Shown here piece after piece: positions 15,634-23,638 of a stretch of 34,314 nucleotides of DNA. A model generated the notes under the pieces. The model was not told the DNA's origin and searched no databases. It saw nothing but the letters and a program-made list of their open reading frames with translations. Every line of letters begins with the position of its first letter. Position 1 is the stretch's first letter. The position numbers were made by a program, and so were the translations under genes. The stretch is taken from NCBI GenBank assembly GCA_964485585.1, contig CAZAJT010000007.1, positions 1-34,314 on the forward strand, read 5' to 3'. Source of the stretch: CAZAJT01 sp964485585. GTDB lineage: Bacteria > Patescibacteriota > Microgenomatia > UBA1406 > GWC2-37-13.

Positions 15634-17353
15634 TGATATGAGTAATATAACTCATAATTTCTTCAGCCGCAATGGGTCTTCCATCATACCGTAATATTTT
15701 CTCTGATATTTCCATACCAGTTTCCATAGCAAGCAGTTTTCCAAACTGAGCGTGTGAATTGTTTTCGACCAAGATATATCTTTTTCCTTTGGGAAATTGC
15801 TGAAGAATAGTTTCTTTGTTCAATGGGTAAATATGGGTAAAATGCAAATATGCCGAGCGGATTCCGGTATTTTGGAGGAGTTTTTGCGCCTCAAGAATAG
15901 CTCCTTTGTTTCCTCCCCATGAGACAAAAACAATATCTGAATGGTCAAAATCTCCATATACCTTAGGAAGCTGAAAATCGTTGTGCAGGTAGGTCTGCCA
16001 TTTCTTATTGCGTTTTTCTACTTGTGTCTTACGTTCGGCCGCATCCTCGCTGGTATGACTATCCTGTGTGTGCTCATATGAGTTTGCTTGATAAAATACT
16101 CCGGCAGCTCCCGGAATCAAACGCTCAGAAATCCCATCTGGTGTCGCCAGATATCGCAGATATGGCAATTCAGATGGGGTGTTTACAGTTTTTCCTCTGA
16201 CGATATGGTAATTGTCGCCGAGATTCACAACTTCATCCCGATAAACACTCATATGAGATTCACAAAGAACCTTATCACCCATGATGACAACGGGCAACTG
16301 ATAAGAATCAGCGAGGTTGAAAGCAGCCATTGTCAATTCGAGCAACTCCTTCGGATCTCCGGGAGCAAGCACAATTTTTGGGAACTCGCCATGACCGGCA
16401 TGGCAAGCAAACAGTAAGTCACCTTGCTCTGTCCATGTCGGCATACCGGTCGCAGGACCTGGTCGTTGTCCTAAGAACACGACGAGAGGAATTTCAGCAA
16501 TCCCCGCATACGAAAGTGTCTCAACCATGAGAGCAAATCCACCGCCCGAAGTCCCTACTGCTCCACGAACCCCAGCATGAGCGGCGCCAAGTGCAGTATT
16601 CACTACTGATATTTCATCTTCTGCGTGCCGGACTACCATACCTGTCGTAACCTGCCATTCGGCAAGAATTGAAAGAACAATTGATGTCGGGGTCATCGGA
16701 TAAGCAGCGTAAAAACGACAGTCGGCCATCACCGATCCGAGTGAAAATGCTTCATTTCCGGAAAGCACCAGCTTTTCCGCATCTGTTCTTCTCTCCAATA
16801 CTGGTCGGATCAAGTGTTTATAGTTGTTTTGAATATGTGAAAAGCCGGCTTCGGCAAATTTTTTGTTGTACTCAACTACCTCTTGGCCTTTTCTATTGAA
16901 TTGCACGGTTATTATGTCATGCAGTATCGATGCGTCACCCTTCAGAAGCGCAACACTTGCCGCAAGCGCAGTAGTATTTGCCATCAGCTGCTGACCCTGC
17001 AATTCTTTGAGAATCCTCTTAAAAGGCATTTCAACTTTTATGTAATTTTCGGAAATGCTAAATTCTTCCCCATCGTAAACTACGATAGAGCTTTGTGAAA
17101 GCCGCGACTTATGCATCAAATATGTCTCTTTATTCAAACAAACCAGCAAATCAATATGTTCTCGGGTCGCGTATAGTTTATCTGATGAAATAAGTACCTC
17201 ATAGGTATTATGGCCACCACGAATGAGAGAAGGATATTCAGCATAATCAAAGATGTGATACCCTGAGCGCGAAGCAATCTTTGACAAGGTGAGTCCTGCA
17301 GTCATGATGCCAAATCCTGCTTCGCCGCCAATTTTCCAGAGGAAGTTATTCAT
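15626..17353 (-). CDS. korA: 2-oxoacid:ferredoxin oxidoreductase, fused gamma-alpha subunit
   Basis: A 575-residue fusion. The gamma domain (about 1-180) begins NNFLWKIGGEAGFGIMTAG and has YAEYPSLIRGGHNTYEV. The alpha domain (about 195-575) has YAAYPMTPTSIVLSILAE, EDEISVVNTALGAAHAG, GTSGGGFALMVETL and GQRPGPATGMPTWTEQGDL, all characteristic of KorA/VorA-type enzymes. There is no separate delta (2x[4Fe-4S]) subunit in the window, so the adjacent single-cluster ferredoxin is the obvious electron acceptor candidate. It starts 11 bases after the ferredoxin stop and overlaps korB. Confidence 0.92.
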   Translation of the reverse strand: MNNFLWKIGGEAGFGIMTAGLTLSKIASRSGYHIFDYAEYPSLIRGGHNTYEVLISSDKLYATREHIDLLVCLNKETYLMHKSRLSQSSIVVYDGEEFSISENYIKVEMPFKRILKELQGQQLMANTTALAASVALLKGDASILHDIITVQFNRKGQEVVEYNKKFAEAGFSHIQNNYKHLIRPVLERRTDAEKLVLSGNEAFSLGSVMADCRFYAAYPMTPTSIVLSILAEWQVTTGMVVRHAEDEISVVNTALGAAHAGVRGAVGTSGGGFALMVETLSYAGIAEIPLVVFLGQRPGPATGMPTWTEQGDLLFACHAGHGEFPKIVLAPGDPKELLELTMAAFNLADSYQLPVVIMGDKVLCESHMSVYRDEVVNLGDNYHIVRGKTVNTPSELPYLRYLATPDGISERLIPGAAGVFYQANSYEHTQDSHTSEDAAERKTQVEKRNKKWQTYLHNDFQLPKVYGDFDHSDIVFVSWGGNKGAILEAQKLLQNTGIRSAYLHFTHIYPLNKETILQQFPKGKRYILVENNSHAQFGKLLAMETGMEISEKILRYDGRPIAAEEIMSYITHING

Positions 17354-17364
17354 ATGCTACATCA

Positions 17365-17607
17365 TCAAGCTGGGTAAATTTTTTGACCGTTTTCATCTTC
17401 TACTGTTATTGCAGCAACCGGACAACCTCTTGCCGCTTCAAGTATTGTCTCGTCGTTATCTTGATCAGCTGTTTCAAGGACAACCGCTTTTGACTCGCTG
17501 TCGAGATTAAAAGTATTATGCGCAATCGCAACACAGGTTGCAGTGCCAATACAAAGATCTCGATTTACCGTCACTTTTAATTTTCTTATTACTTTTGTGT
17601 CACTCAT
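17365..17607 (-). CDS. Single-cluster ferredoxin with only three cluster Cys
   Basis: An 80-residue small acidic ferredoxin. Cluster motif: C19-IGTAT-C25 then C62-P63 (C-x5-C...CP). The middle Cys of the usual C-x2-C-x2-C is Thr22, so the protein should hold a [3Fe-4S] cluster or a [4Fe-4S] with a non-Cys ligand, as in P450-type ferredoxins. It has no membrane or signal sequence. Its ATG overlaps the sufU stop by 4 bases (ATGA) and korA follows 11 bases later. Position suggests it carries electrons from the oxidoreductase, or is a substrate of the assembly machinery, or both. Confidence 0.88.
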   Translation of the reverse strand: MSDTKVIRKLKVTVNRDLCIGTATCVAIAHNTFNLDSESKAVVLETADQDNDETILEAARGCPVAAITVEDENGQKIYPA

Positions 17608-17966
17608 AACTCAGTTACAATCTTCATAAGCGCTTCCCAAGGGAGCAACGCGCACTTGAGCCTGTTAGGACTCAACTCAATACCGATCATATTCATGATA
17701 AACTCTTTTGGAATCTTACGCAACTCTTCGAGTGACTTACCCTGAACATAATCAGTAAGCATAGAAGCGGTTGCTTGAGAAATAGCACATCCTTCCCCTG
17801 AAAATCGCACGTCTTTGATACTATTGTTTTCGCGAGTAACTTCCATAGTTATACGATCGCCACACAATGGATTATACAATGAGACTGATTTTGTAGCATG
17901 AGCGAGCTTCCCGAAATTCCTCGGGTTGCGATAATGGTCAAGTATGATGTCCTTGTATATTGACAT
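17604..17966 (-). CDS. sufU: SufU/IscU-type Fe-S scaffold or sulfur-relay protein
   Basis: A 120-residue protein with the three conserved Cys and one Asp: NPLCGD (C35, D37), GEGCAIS (C60) and RLKCALLPW (C105). In SufU these ligands hold zinc and accept sulfur from SufS; in IscU they build the cluster. The residue before the last Cys is Lys104, as in SufU (IscU has His). The 45-residue spacing between C60 and C105, however, is like IscU and lacks the extra 18-20 residues typical of SufU. The SufU label follows from its place directly after sufS (7 bases). Confidence 0.88.
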   Translation of the reverse strand: MSIYKDIILDHYRNPRNFGKLAHATKSVSLYNPLCGDRITMEVTRENNSIKDVRFSGEGCAISQATASMLTDYVQGKSLEELRKIPKEFIMNMIGIELSPNRLKCALLPWEALMKIVTEL

Positions 17967-17973
17967 AGGAAAA

Positions 17974-19203
17974 TCAGGAGCGACGAAAAACCTCTTTTAC
18001 TTTTTTTAATGCAACAACCAACTTATCAACATCTTCTTTATCGTTGTAAATATGAAAACTTGCCCGGGCTGACGCCGGAATCCCCAGATGTGCATGAAGC
18101 GGCATGGTGCAGTGGTGACCGGCGCGGATCGCTACATCGCTTTCATCAAGTACCTGCGCGATATCGTGCGGGTGTACCTGTTTAAGAGTAAACGCGATGA
18201 TGCCTCCTCTCTTTTCCACAGAAGGACCGAGGATACGAATGTCATCACCAAAGGTATCCTGAAGAATACTCATCCCATATTCGGTTAACACTTTTTCATG
18301 TTCACGGATCGCATCCATTCCAACTGACTCCAAGTATCGTATTGCTTCCTTAAGAGCGATCACTCCGGCGATATGCGGAGTTCCAGCTTCGAACTTATGA
18401 GGAGGCTTTTTAAATGATGTGTTTTCGATGGCGACTTCCTCAATCATCTCTCCTCCAAATTGAAAAGGGAACATTGATGAAAGCATGTCATATCTCCCCC
18501 ATAACACTCCAATACCTGTCGGCCCAAGCATTTTGTGCGACGAAAAGGCAAAAAAATCACAATCAAGATCTTGAACATCTATGGTGAGATGGGGAACGGC
18601 CTGTGCTCCGTCCACTACCACCATGATTGACGGATTAACTTTTCTCGCACTCTGTATCAATTCTTTTAAAGAATTTATAGTGCCAAGTACATTTGATACA
18701 TAGGTAAGCGCAAGAATTTTGGTATTTCGAGTAATTAGTGAAGCAAGATTCTCTCCAGAAAGACATCCCTGTGCATCGGTATTAAGCACTTTTAATACCC
18801 CGTTGTTTTCAAAAGTCAGCTGCTGCCAAGGAACAAAATTGGAATGATGTTCCATGATTGTTGTGACTATCTCATCATCCTTCTCCACAATTTGTCTTCC
18901 CAATGCGTATGCAATAAGATTTAGTGATTCAGTAGTATTACGAGTAAAAACCACTTCTTCAGGGCGGTTTGCATTAATGAATTTCCCAACAACTCTTCGC
19001 GTCTCTTCGTATTCATCAGTGGCTTGTTCAGAAATTTTGTATATTCCCCGAAAAACATTTGCACTATAGTTTGTATAGTACTCAGTAAGTTTATCGATGA
19101 CTGATTGTGGTTTCAAAGACGTAGCGCATGAATCCAGATATACAAGATCCGGGTGCTTCTTAAAGATCGGGAAATCCTGTTTGATTTTTTTCGAATCTAT
19201 CAT
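17974..19203 (-). CDS. sufS: Cysteine desulfurase SufS
   Basis: A 409-residue group II, PLP-dependent desulfurase supplying persulfide sulfur for Fe-S clusters. PLP lysine K224 lies in FSSHKMLGPTGIG. The catalytic Cys is C365 in AIRAGHHCTMPLH, on the short loop typical of SufS. Also seen: EHHSNFVPWQ and VVDGAQAVPH. Length matches the family. The region just upstream holds the inverted word repeat 19206-19268; no clear ribosome binding site is visible, so it may rely on the sufD transcript. Confidence 0.95.
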   Translation of the reverse strand: MIDSKKIKQDFPIFKKHPDLVYLDSCATSLKPQSVIDKLTEYYTNYSANVFRGIYKISEQATDEYEETRRVVGKFINANRPEEVVFTRNTTESLNLIAYALGRQIVEKDDEIVTTIMEHHSNFVPWQQLTFENNGVLKVLNTDAQGCLSGENLASLITRNTKILALTYVSNVLGTINSLKELIQSARKVNPSIMVVVDGAQAVPHLTIDVQDLDCDFFAFSSHKMLGPTGIGVLWGRYDMLSSMFPFQFGGEMIEEVAIENTSFKKPPHKFEAGTPHIAGVIALKEAIRYLESVGMDAIREHEKVLTEYGMSILQDTFGDDIRILGPSVEKRGGIIAFTLKQVHPHDIAQVLDESDVAIRAGHHCTMPLHAHLGIPASARASFHIYNDKEDVDKLVVALKKVKEVFRRS

Positions 19204-19205
19204 TG

Positions 19206-19268
19206 TAATGGTTACTTAGTTAATTGGTTACTTGGTTAGTTAGTATAGGACTAAGTAACTAAGTAACC
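19206..19268. repeat. Word-like repeat with perfect 13-bp inverted arms between sufD and sufS
   Basis: Tract made of GGTTACTT, AGTTA, TTGGTTA and TAAGTAACT words. Its ends form a perfect inverted repeat: GGTTACTTAGTTA at 19210-19222 and its complement at 19256-19268. The right arm includes the last codons and stop of sufD. In RNA it would be a hairpin with a 33-base loop in the sufD-sufS junction, possibly an attenuation or processing site. Confidence 0.7.
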
Positions 19269-19867
19269 CAATAACCATATTTGTTCAGTCGGTATCTGAA
19301 ATCGGGTACCTTTTCCCGAATTCTCTCAAATACTTCATCGATAAAACCATTTATGAGTACCGTTCGCGCCCCCTTTTCATCAATACCCCGTGTTTGTAAA
19401 TAATAGAGATATTCCTCGTTGAGTTTTCCGGTGGTTGATCCATGGGTGCAAAATACGTCGTTCGCCAAAATCTCCAGATACGGTTTTGACTCTACAAACG
19501 TTTTCGGCGATAATATAAGATTCTGATTCTTTTGATATGCATGACTCTGCTGTCCTTCTTTTTCAATTCTGATCAACCCCTTGTAGGAAAATTTTGATGC
19601 GTCGTCGAACACCCCTTTGATGAATAGATTCGATGTTGATGCCGGCGCCGTATGATGTTGTACCATCTCGATATTGAACACATCGGAATTTTTACCAGTA
19701 AATAAACCAAAGATGTCTACGGTAATATCTCTTGCGGCAATCTCAACCGTGATCTTTCCGGAAACATTATGCATGAAAACAACATACTCTCCTTGTTTAT
19801 TCAGCACTATTCTTTCCTGCATTCGCTCATTCAGATTAATCAAATATGCCATATGATCGTCTAACAT
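19259..19867 (-). CDS. sufD: Short SufD-like Fe-S assembly protein
   Basis: A 202-residue protein, or 197 if started at the inner ATG at 19852. The C-terminal half shows the SufB/SufD beta-helix end: KPYLEILANDVFCTHGSTTGKLNEEYLYYLQTR is the family stretch (seen around residues 128-160), followed by GARTVLINGFIDEVFERI. Typical SufD proteins exceed 400 residues, so the N-terminal half of the usual protein is missing. With SufB and SufC it should form the scaffold complex. The ATG at 19867 lies in a word repeat, which makes the inner start attractive. Its last codons lie in another such tract. Confidence 0.8.
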   Translation of the reverse strand: MLDDHMAYLINLNERMQERIVLNKQGEYVVFMHNVSGKITVEIAARDITVDIFGLFTGKNSDVFNIEMVQHHTAPASTSNLFIKGVFDDASKFSYKGLIRIEKEGQQSHAYQKNQNLILSPKTFVESKPYLEILANDVFCTHGSTTGKLNEEYLYYLQTRGIDEKGARTVLINGFIDEVFERIREKVPDFRYRLNKYGYWVT

Positions 19868-19895
19868 CTAACATCCAACATCTATCATCTAACAG
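19862..19895. repeat. Word-like degenerate repeat, vocabulary TAACATC
   Basis: Tract of TAACATC, CAACATC, TATCATC and TAACAGG words just upstream of, and touching, the 5' end of sufD. It contributes the first codons if sufD starts at 19867. Confidence 0.6.
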
Positions 19896-19911
19896 GACTT
19901 ACGCACTCTGC

Positions 19912-19981
19912 TGTCATTGCGAGGCTACGAAGTAGCCGTGGCAATCTCAAATGGGATTGCTTCGCTTCGCTCGCAATGACA
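19912..19981. repeat. Palindromic intergenic repeat B (MITE-like)
   Basis: A 70-bp element with perfect 12-bp inverted ends TGTCATTGCGAG and CTCGCAATGACA. Inner hairpins include GGCTACG/CGTAGCC-like pairing and a TTCGCTTCGC stretch. It lies between sufB and sufD inside the suf operon and separates them by about 150 bases. Confidence 0.8.
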
Positions 19982-20020
19982 AACTAAACTAAAATCATCT
20001 GCGTAACCTCTGATCTAACT

Positions 20021-21415
20021 TTATCCAACGCTTCCTGACATCTCAAGATTAATCAGCCTATTCAATTCAATAGAATACTCAAGAGGAATTTCACGGGAGA
20101 CCGGTTCGATAAAACCATTTACTAATAGACCTTCGGCGTCCGATTTTTCAATTCCTCGTGCAGTCAGATAAAACAGCTTCTCCTCGCCAAGTTTCTCAAC
20201 AGTAGCTTCGTGCTGAATCGAAACATCATTTTCTTTAATCCTCATTGAAGGATAAGTATCAGAGCGGGATTCCCCATCAAGAATCAAAGCATCACATGAT
20301 ACAAATACCGATGAGTTTTTGGCGCCGGGCATAACTTGCACTAAACCCCGATAGGATGTTCTCCCTCCGTCTTTTGAGATAGACTTTGAAACAATACGAG
20401 AAGAAGTGTTAGGCGCAAAATGAAGCATCTTAGCACCGGCGTCTTGCAATTGCTGCGCGCCCGCAAACGCTATGGAGAGAACCTCTCCCCGAGCTCCTTC
20501 ACCCATGAGGTACACACTCGGATATTTCATAGTAATTTGACTGCCGATATTGCAATCTATCCATTCCATAATGGCATTTTCCTCTGCTTTTGCCCGTTTT
20601 GTAACGAGGTTGTACACATTTTTGCTCCAGTTTTGCACTGTGGTATATCGTACCCGAGCTCCCTTTTTAACGAATATTTCAACGACTGCACTGTGGAGCG
20701 AATCGGTCGTATATATTGGCGCAGTACAACCTTCAACGTAATGCACACTACTCCCTTCTTCAGCAATGATGAGAGTCCGTTCAAACTGACCAAACCGCTC
20801 GGAGTTGATTCTGAAATACGCTTGCAATGGTAGTGAGACTGTTACTCCTTTTGGAACATATACAAATGATCCTCCGGACCACACGGCAGAATTCAATGCG
20901 GCAAATTTGTTATCATGGGGTGGTATCAGCATTCCGAAATATTCCTTCACCATTTCCGGATAGTTTTTAACCGCAGTATCCATGTCGCAAAAAATCACTC
21001 CTTGCGCAATAAGCGCTTTATTAAAACTCTCGTATACCACTTCACTTTCATATTGCGCGCTTACTCCAGCTAAGTATTTTTTTTCTGCTTCCGGTATCCC
21101 AATCCGATCATAAGTTTCCTTAATCTCAGGAGGAAGATCATCCCATGAGGTTGCCTGATCTTTTACCGGTTTAATGTAGTAGTAAATATCTTTAAAATTA
21201 ATTCTGGAGAGATCAGGACCCCACAGCGGCATTGGCTTACTGAGGAAGATTTTGTATGCTTTGAATCGAAACTCCCGCATCCATTCCGGCTCATGCTTCA
21301 TTGCAGAGATCTGTGCGACAATCTGCCGACTCAATCCTCTCTTTGCCTTATATGCGTAATTCTCAGGCATCGAGAACCCGTACCGGTATTCGAAATTAAG
21401 ATTATTATTTTGCAT
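20021..21415 (-). CDS. sufB: Fe-S cluster assembly scaffold SufB
   Basis: A 464-residue core subunit of the SufBCD complex. The N-terminal region has YRYGFSMPENYAYKAKRGLS, the middle has SGGSFVYVPKGVTVSLPLQA and VHYVEGCTAP, and the C-terminal beta-helix has VSCDALILDGESRSDTYPS and QHEATVEKL with the conserved Cys and His of SufB, then YLTARGI. Length is typical. The start is set at MQNNNLNFEY: the 30 codons further upstream run into the sufC 3' end and look unlike SufB. sufC ends 13 bases upstream; a TATATA box 6 bases before the ATG could be an internal promoter. Confidence 0.95.
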   Translation of the reverse strand: MQNNNLNFEYRYGFSMPENYAYKAKRGLSRQIVAQISAMKHEPEWMREFRFKAYKIFLSKPMPLWGPDLSRINFKDIYYYIKPVKDQATSWDDLPPEIKETYDRIGIPEAEKKYLAGVSAQYESEVVYESFNKALIAQGVIFCDMDTAVKNYPEMVKEYFGMLIPPHDNKFAALNSAVWSGGSFVYVPKGVTVSLPLQAYFRINSERFGQFERTLIIAEEGSSVHYVEGCTAPIYTTDSLHSAVVEIFVKKGARVRYTTVQNWSKNVYNLVTKRAKAEENAIMEWIDCNIGSQITMKYPSVYLMGEGARGEVLSIAFAGAQQLQDAGAKMLHFAPNTSSRIVSKSISKDGGRTSYRGLVQVMPGAKNSSVFVSCDALILDGESRSDTYPSMRIKENDVSIQHEATVEKLGEEKLFYLTARGIEKSDAEGLLVNGFIEPVSREIPLEYSIELNRLINLEMSGSVG

Positions 21416-21428
21416 AAATACTATATAA

Positions 21429-22142
21429 CTAACTGGAAATCTCGTATCCATTCTTCTCAATTTCATCTGCCAATGTATAATCGCCAACTCTCTGAACCTT
21501 CCCATCTACCATAACAAACACCACATCAGGTCGTAAATATTTCAGAATTCTGTTATAGTGAGTAATGATAATATACGTTTTGTCCCTTCGAAATTTATTC
21601 AGAAATTCTGCGATTGTTTTCATTGCGTCCACATCAACGCCAGTATCTACTTCATCGAAGATGAGCAAATCTTTATCTAATATCGCCGCCTGGAGCACTT
21701 CCAGTTTTTTCCGCTCACCCCCCGATGCCCCCTCGTTGAGTGATCGCGTAAGGAGATCTTCACGAACTTTTAAATCCTTTGCGTACGATTGAATTTCTTT
21801 CCGCAGAACGAAAGGGTCCTTCTTTCCTTGCAAAGCATACTGCAATAACTGCGGGAGCTTGACGCCGCTTAACGCCTGCGGTGTTTGGAAGGAGAGAAAG
21901 AGACCTTTCTTGGCCCGTTTATCAGGCTCCATTTCAGTAATCTCTTCATCATTCATGAATATTTTGCTCTGTTTTTCTAAAGTGTAGGAAGGATGCCCCA
22001 TGAGAACATTCGCGAGGGTTGATTTTCCAGAACCATTCGGCCCCAAGATGGCATATATTTTTCCCTTTTCAAAAGTAGCGGTGATGTCGGTAAGGATTCT
22101 TTTGTTGTTGACCGATGCGGTAAGATTTTGAACGCTCAACAT
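21429..22142 (-). CDS. sufC: Fe-S assembly ATPase SufC
   Basis: A 237-residue soluble ABC-type ATPase. Walker A GPNGSGKS (residues 34-41), signature region EGASGGERKK (135-144), Walker B LLIFDEVD (157-164), and the ITHYNRIL His switch region. It powers the conformational change of SufBCD. Start chosen at MLSVQNLTASV; the longer frame begins inside the rrf2 gene. It follows rrf2 by 7 bases and precedes sufB by 13. Confidence 0.96.
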   Translation of the reverse strand: MLSVQNLTASVNNKRILTDITATFEKGKIYAILGPNGSGKSTLANVLMGHPSYTLEKQSKIFMNDEEITEMEPDKRAKKGLFLSFQTPQALSGVKLPQLLQYALQGKKDPFVLRKEIQSYAKDLKVREDLLTRSLNEGASGGERKKLEVLQAAILDKDLLIFDEVDTGVDVDAMKTIAEFLNKFRRDKTYIIITHYNRILKYLRPDVVFVMVDGKVQRVGDYTLADEIEKNGYEISS

Positions 22143-22149
22143 ACAATAA

Positions 22150-22554
22150 TTAGTTGTTAGTAATGAAATCTCCAAGTGTCCATGTACGTAACTCTTGCAT
22201 AAAAATATTCTTCAATTTTTTTGTGAAGAATGCATGGTGATTGCAACTGTATTCAAAATTACAGTGATACTTTGGTTGCTGACACTTCACGATGTGAAGG
22301 TCTGGTTCAAAAACGGTAAGAAAATCAAAAAGGGTTATGTCGTCCAAATCTTTCGCTAACCGGTATCCTCCATCCTTTCCTTCCTTACTTATAAGGATAC
22401 CGCTCCGTACCAAGTCGGCTGCAATACGCGCAATAAATCGCTGGGGCAGCTGTGTTTGGCTTACGATCTTTGACAACGGAATGTATTCCGGTCTGCGCAC
22501 CAGCTTCGAAATAATAATCAAACCATAGTCTGATTTATTAGTCAAAGTAAACAT
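22150..22554 (-). CDS. Rrf2-family Fe-S-sensing transcription regulator (IscR/SufR-like)
   Basis: A 134-residue winged-helix regulator. The N-terminal DNA-binding part has TNKSDYGLIIISKLV and the recognition region KIVSQTQLPQRFIARIAADL, then the wing KEGKDGGYRLAKD. Cluster ligands match IscR closely: C91, C98 and C104 (C-x6-C-x5-C) followed by H106-H107, at the same positions as IscR C92, C98, C104 and H107. It heads the suf-fdx-kor gene run and probably adjusts it to Fe-S demand. A perfect 7-bp dyad directly before its start is the likely operator, implying autoregulation. Confidence 0.9.
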   Translation of the reverse strand: MFTLTNKSDYGLIIISKLVRRPEYIPLSKIVSQTQLPQRFIARIAADLVRSGILISKEGKDGGYRLAKDLDDITLFDFLTVFEPDLHIVKCQQPKYHCNFEYSCNHHAFFTKKLKNIFMQELRTWTLGDFITNN

Positions 22555-22555
22555 A

Positions 22556-22579
22556 TACTAAATAAGTAATAGTTTAGTA
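22556..22579. promoter_or_regulatory. Dyad operator candidate for the Rrf2 regulator
   Basis: Perfect inverted repeat TACTAAA (22556-22562) and TTTAGTA (22573-22579) with a 10-base centre, ending one base before the rrf2 ATG. It covers weak -10-like sequences (TATTAC, TAAACT on the minus strand), so binding would block transcription of the suf cluster. Confidence 0.5.
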
Positions 22580-22591
22580 CATCGTATATCG

Positions 22592-23638
22592 TTATGCAAG
22601 CGCAAGCCTTGGCACCCTATCGATCTCGCTACTTGCATCGCGTAAATACCCCTCCTGCGCTCTATAGAAAGCAGCAATACCAATCATTGCCGCGTTGTCC
22701 TTGTTGAGGTAGGCGTAGGGAGGAAATAAAACAGCACCCCCCTGTCTTTTCACCAGTTTCCGAAATTCCTTGCGCAACTTACTATTAATAGCAACACCGC
22801 CGGCAATTACTACATTATTCACATTGGTTTGCAGCATCGCTTGTTCAGTTTTAATAAGGAGTGATTCTATCACTGCGGACTGAAATGAACTTGCAAGTTC
22901 TCGTACTTTTTCAGTTTTCTCTTTTTCTTCAATTGATCTCAGGTAGTAAAAAAAGGAAGTTTTCAAACCCGAAAAAGAAAAGTCAAGATCTTTTGAACGA
23001 GCCATTGGCCGGGGAAACTGGTAGTGATCAGAAGTCGCCGCCTGTTGAGCAAGGCGCTCTATGATCGGCCCGCCGGGATAGCCAAATCCAAGCATACGTG
23101 CTGCTTTATCAAGGGATTCACCTGCAGCATCATCCCGGGTTTTACCAAGCATTTCGTATGAAAGATGATCTTTCCATAAAAGTAGCTCAGTATGGGCTCC
23201 TGACACCAGTAAAACGAGATAAGGAAAGGTAAAATCCCGTGGCGGATTACCATTGCGATTCTGTGCAAATACCGAGTATATATGTCCCTCCATATGATTA
23301 ACGGGGATTATTTTTTTCTCGTAGCGTGCTGCTAATTCTTTTGCCTTGGCGATACCTGTCTCAAGGGCAAGCGCAAGACCAGGACCATAAGTCACTGCAA
23401 TATAATCAATGGATTTCATAAAAGTTTGTATATCGATTTTCTTCACTTTATGTATTGCTTCCTCTATGACATAATCAATCCGCTTTTGATGAGCTCGTTT
23501 CGCAATGGACGGGACAACCCCACCCCACTCTTTGTATAAAAGAATCTGGGAATAGATAGCGTTTGAAAGAACTTTTCTCTCCTCTGTCACTGCGACAGAG
23601 GTCTCGTCAAATGAAGTCTCAATGGCAAGAATTTTCAT
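22592..23638 (-). CDS. tsaD: tRNA N6-adenosine threonylcarbamoyltransferase TsaD
   Basis: A 348-residue ASKHA-fold enzyme that transfers the threonylcarbamoyl group to A37 of ANN-decoding tRNAs (t6A). Seen: ILAIETSFDETSVAV at the N-terminus, metal-binding NHMEGHIYSVF (H115, H119), SGAHTELLLW, DDAAGESLDKAARMLGFGYPGG, VIAGGVAINSKLR and NKDNAAMIG. Length is normal. It overlaps tsaC-tsaE by 4 bases. No tsaB is present in the window. The gene ends 37 bases upstream of rrf2 on the same strand, so read-through into the suf genes is possible. Confidence 0.96.
   Translation of the reverse strand: MKILAIETSFDETSVAVTEERKVLSNAIYSQILLYKEWGGVVPSIAKRAHQKRIDYVIEEAIHKVKKIDIQTFMKSIDYIAVTYGPGLALALETGIAKAKELAARYEKKIIPVNHMEGHIYSVFAQNRNGNPPRDFTFPYLVLLVSGAHTELLLWKDHLSYEMLGKTRDDAAGESLDKAARMLGFGYPGGPIIERLAQQAATSDHYQFPRPMARSKDLDFSFSGLKTSFFYYLRSIEEKEKTEKVRELASSFQSAVIESLLIKTEQAMLQTNVNNVVIAGGVAINSKLRKEFRKLVKRQGGAVLFPPYAYLNKDNAAMIGIAAFYRAQEGYLRDASSEIDRVPRLALA

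Noticed and set aside
21416..21505. Thirty extra N-terminal codons for SufB
   Set aside because: They overlap the end of sufC and do not look like SufB. MQNNNLNFEY is the better start.
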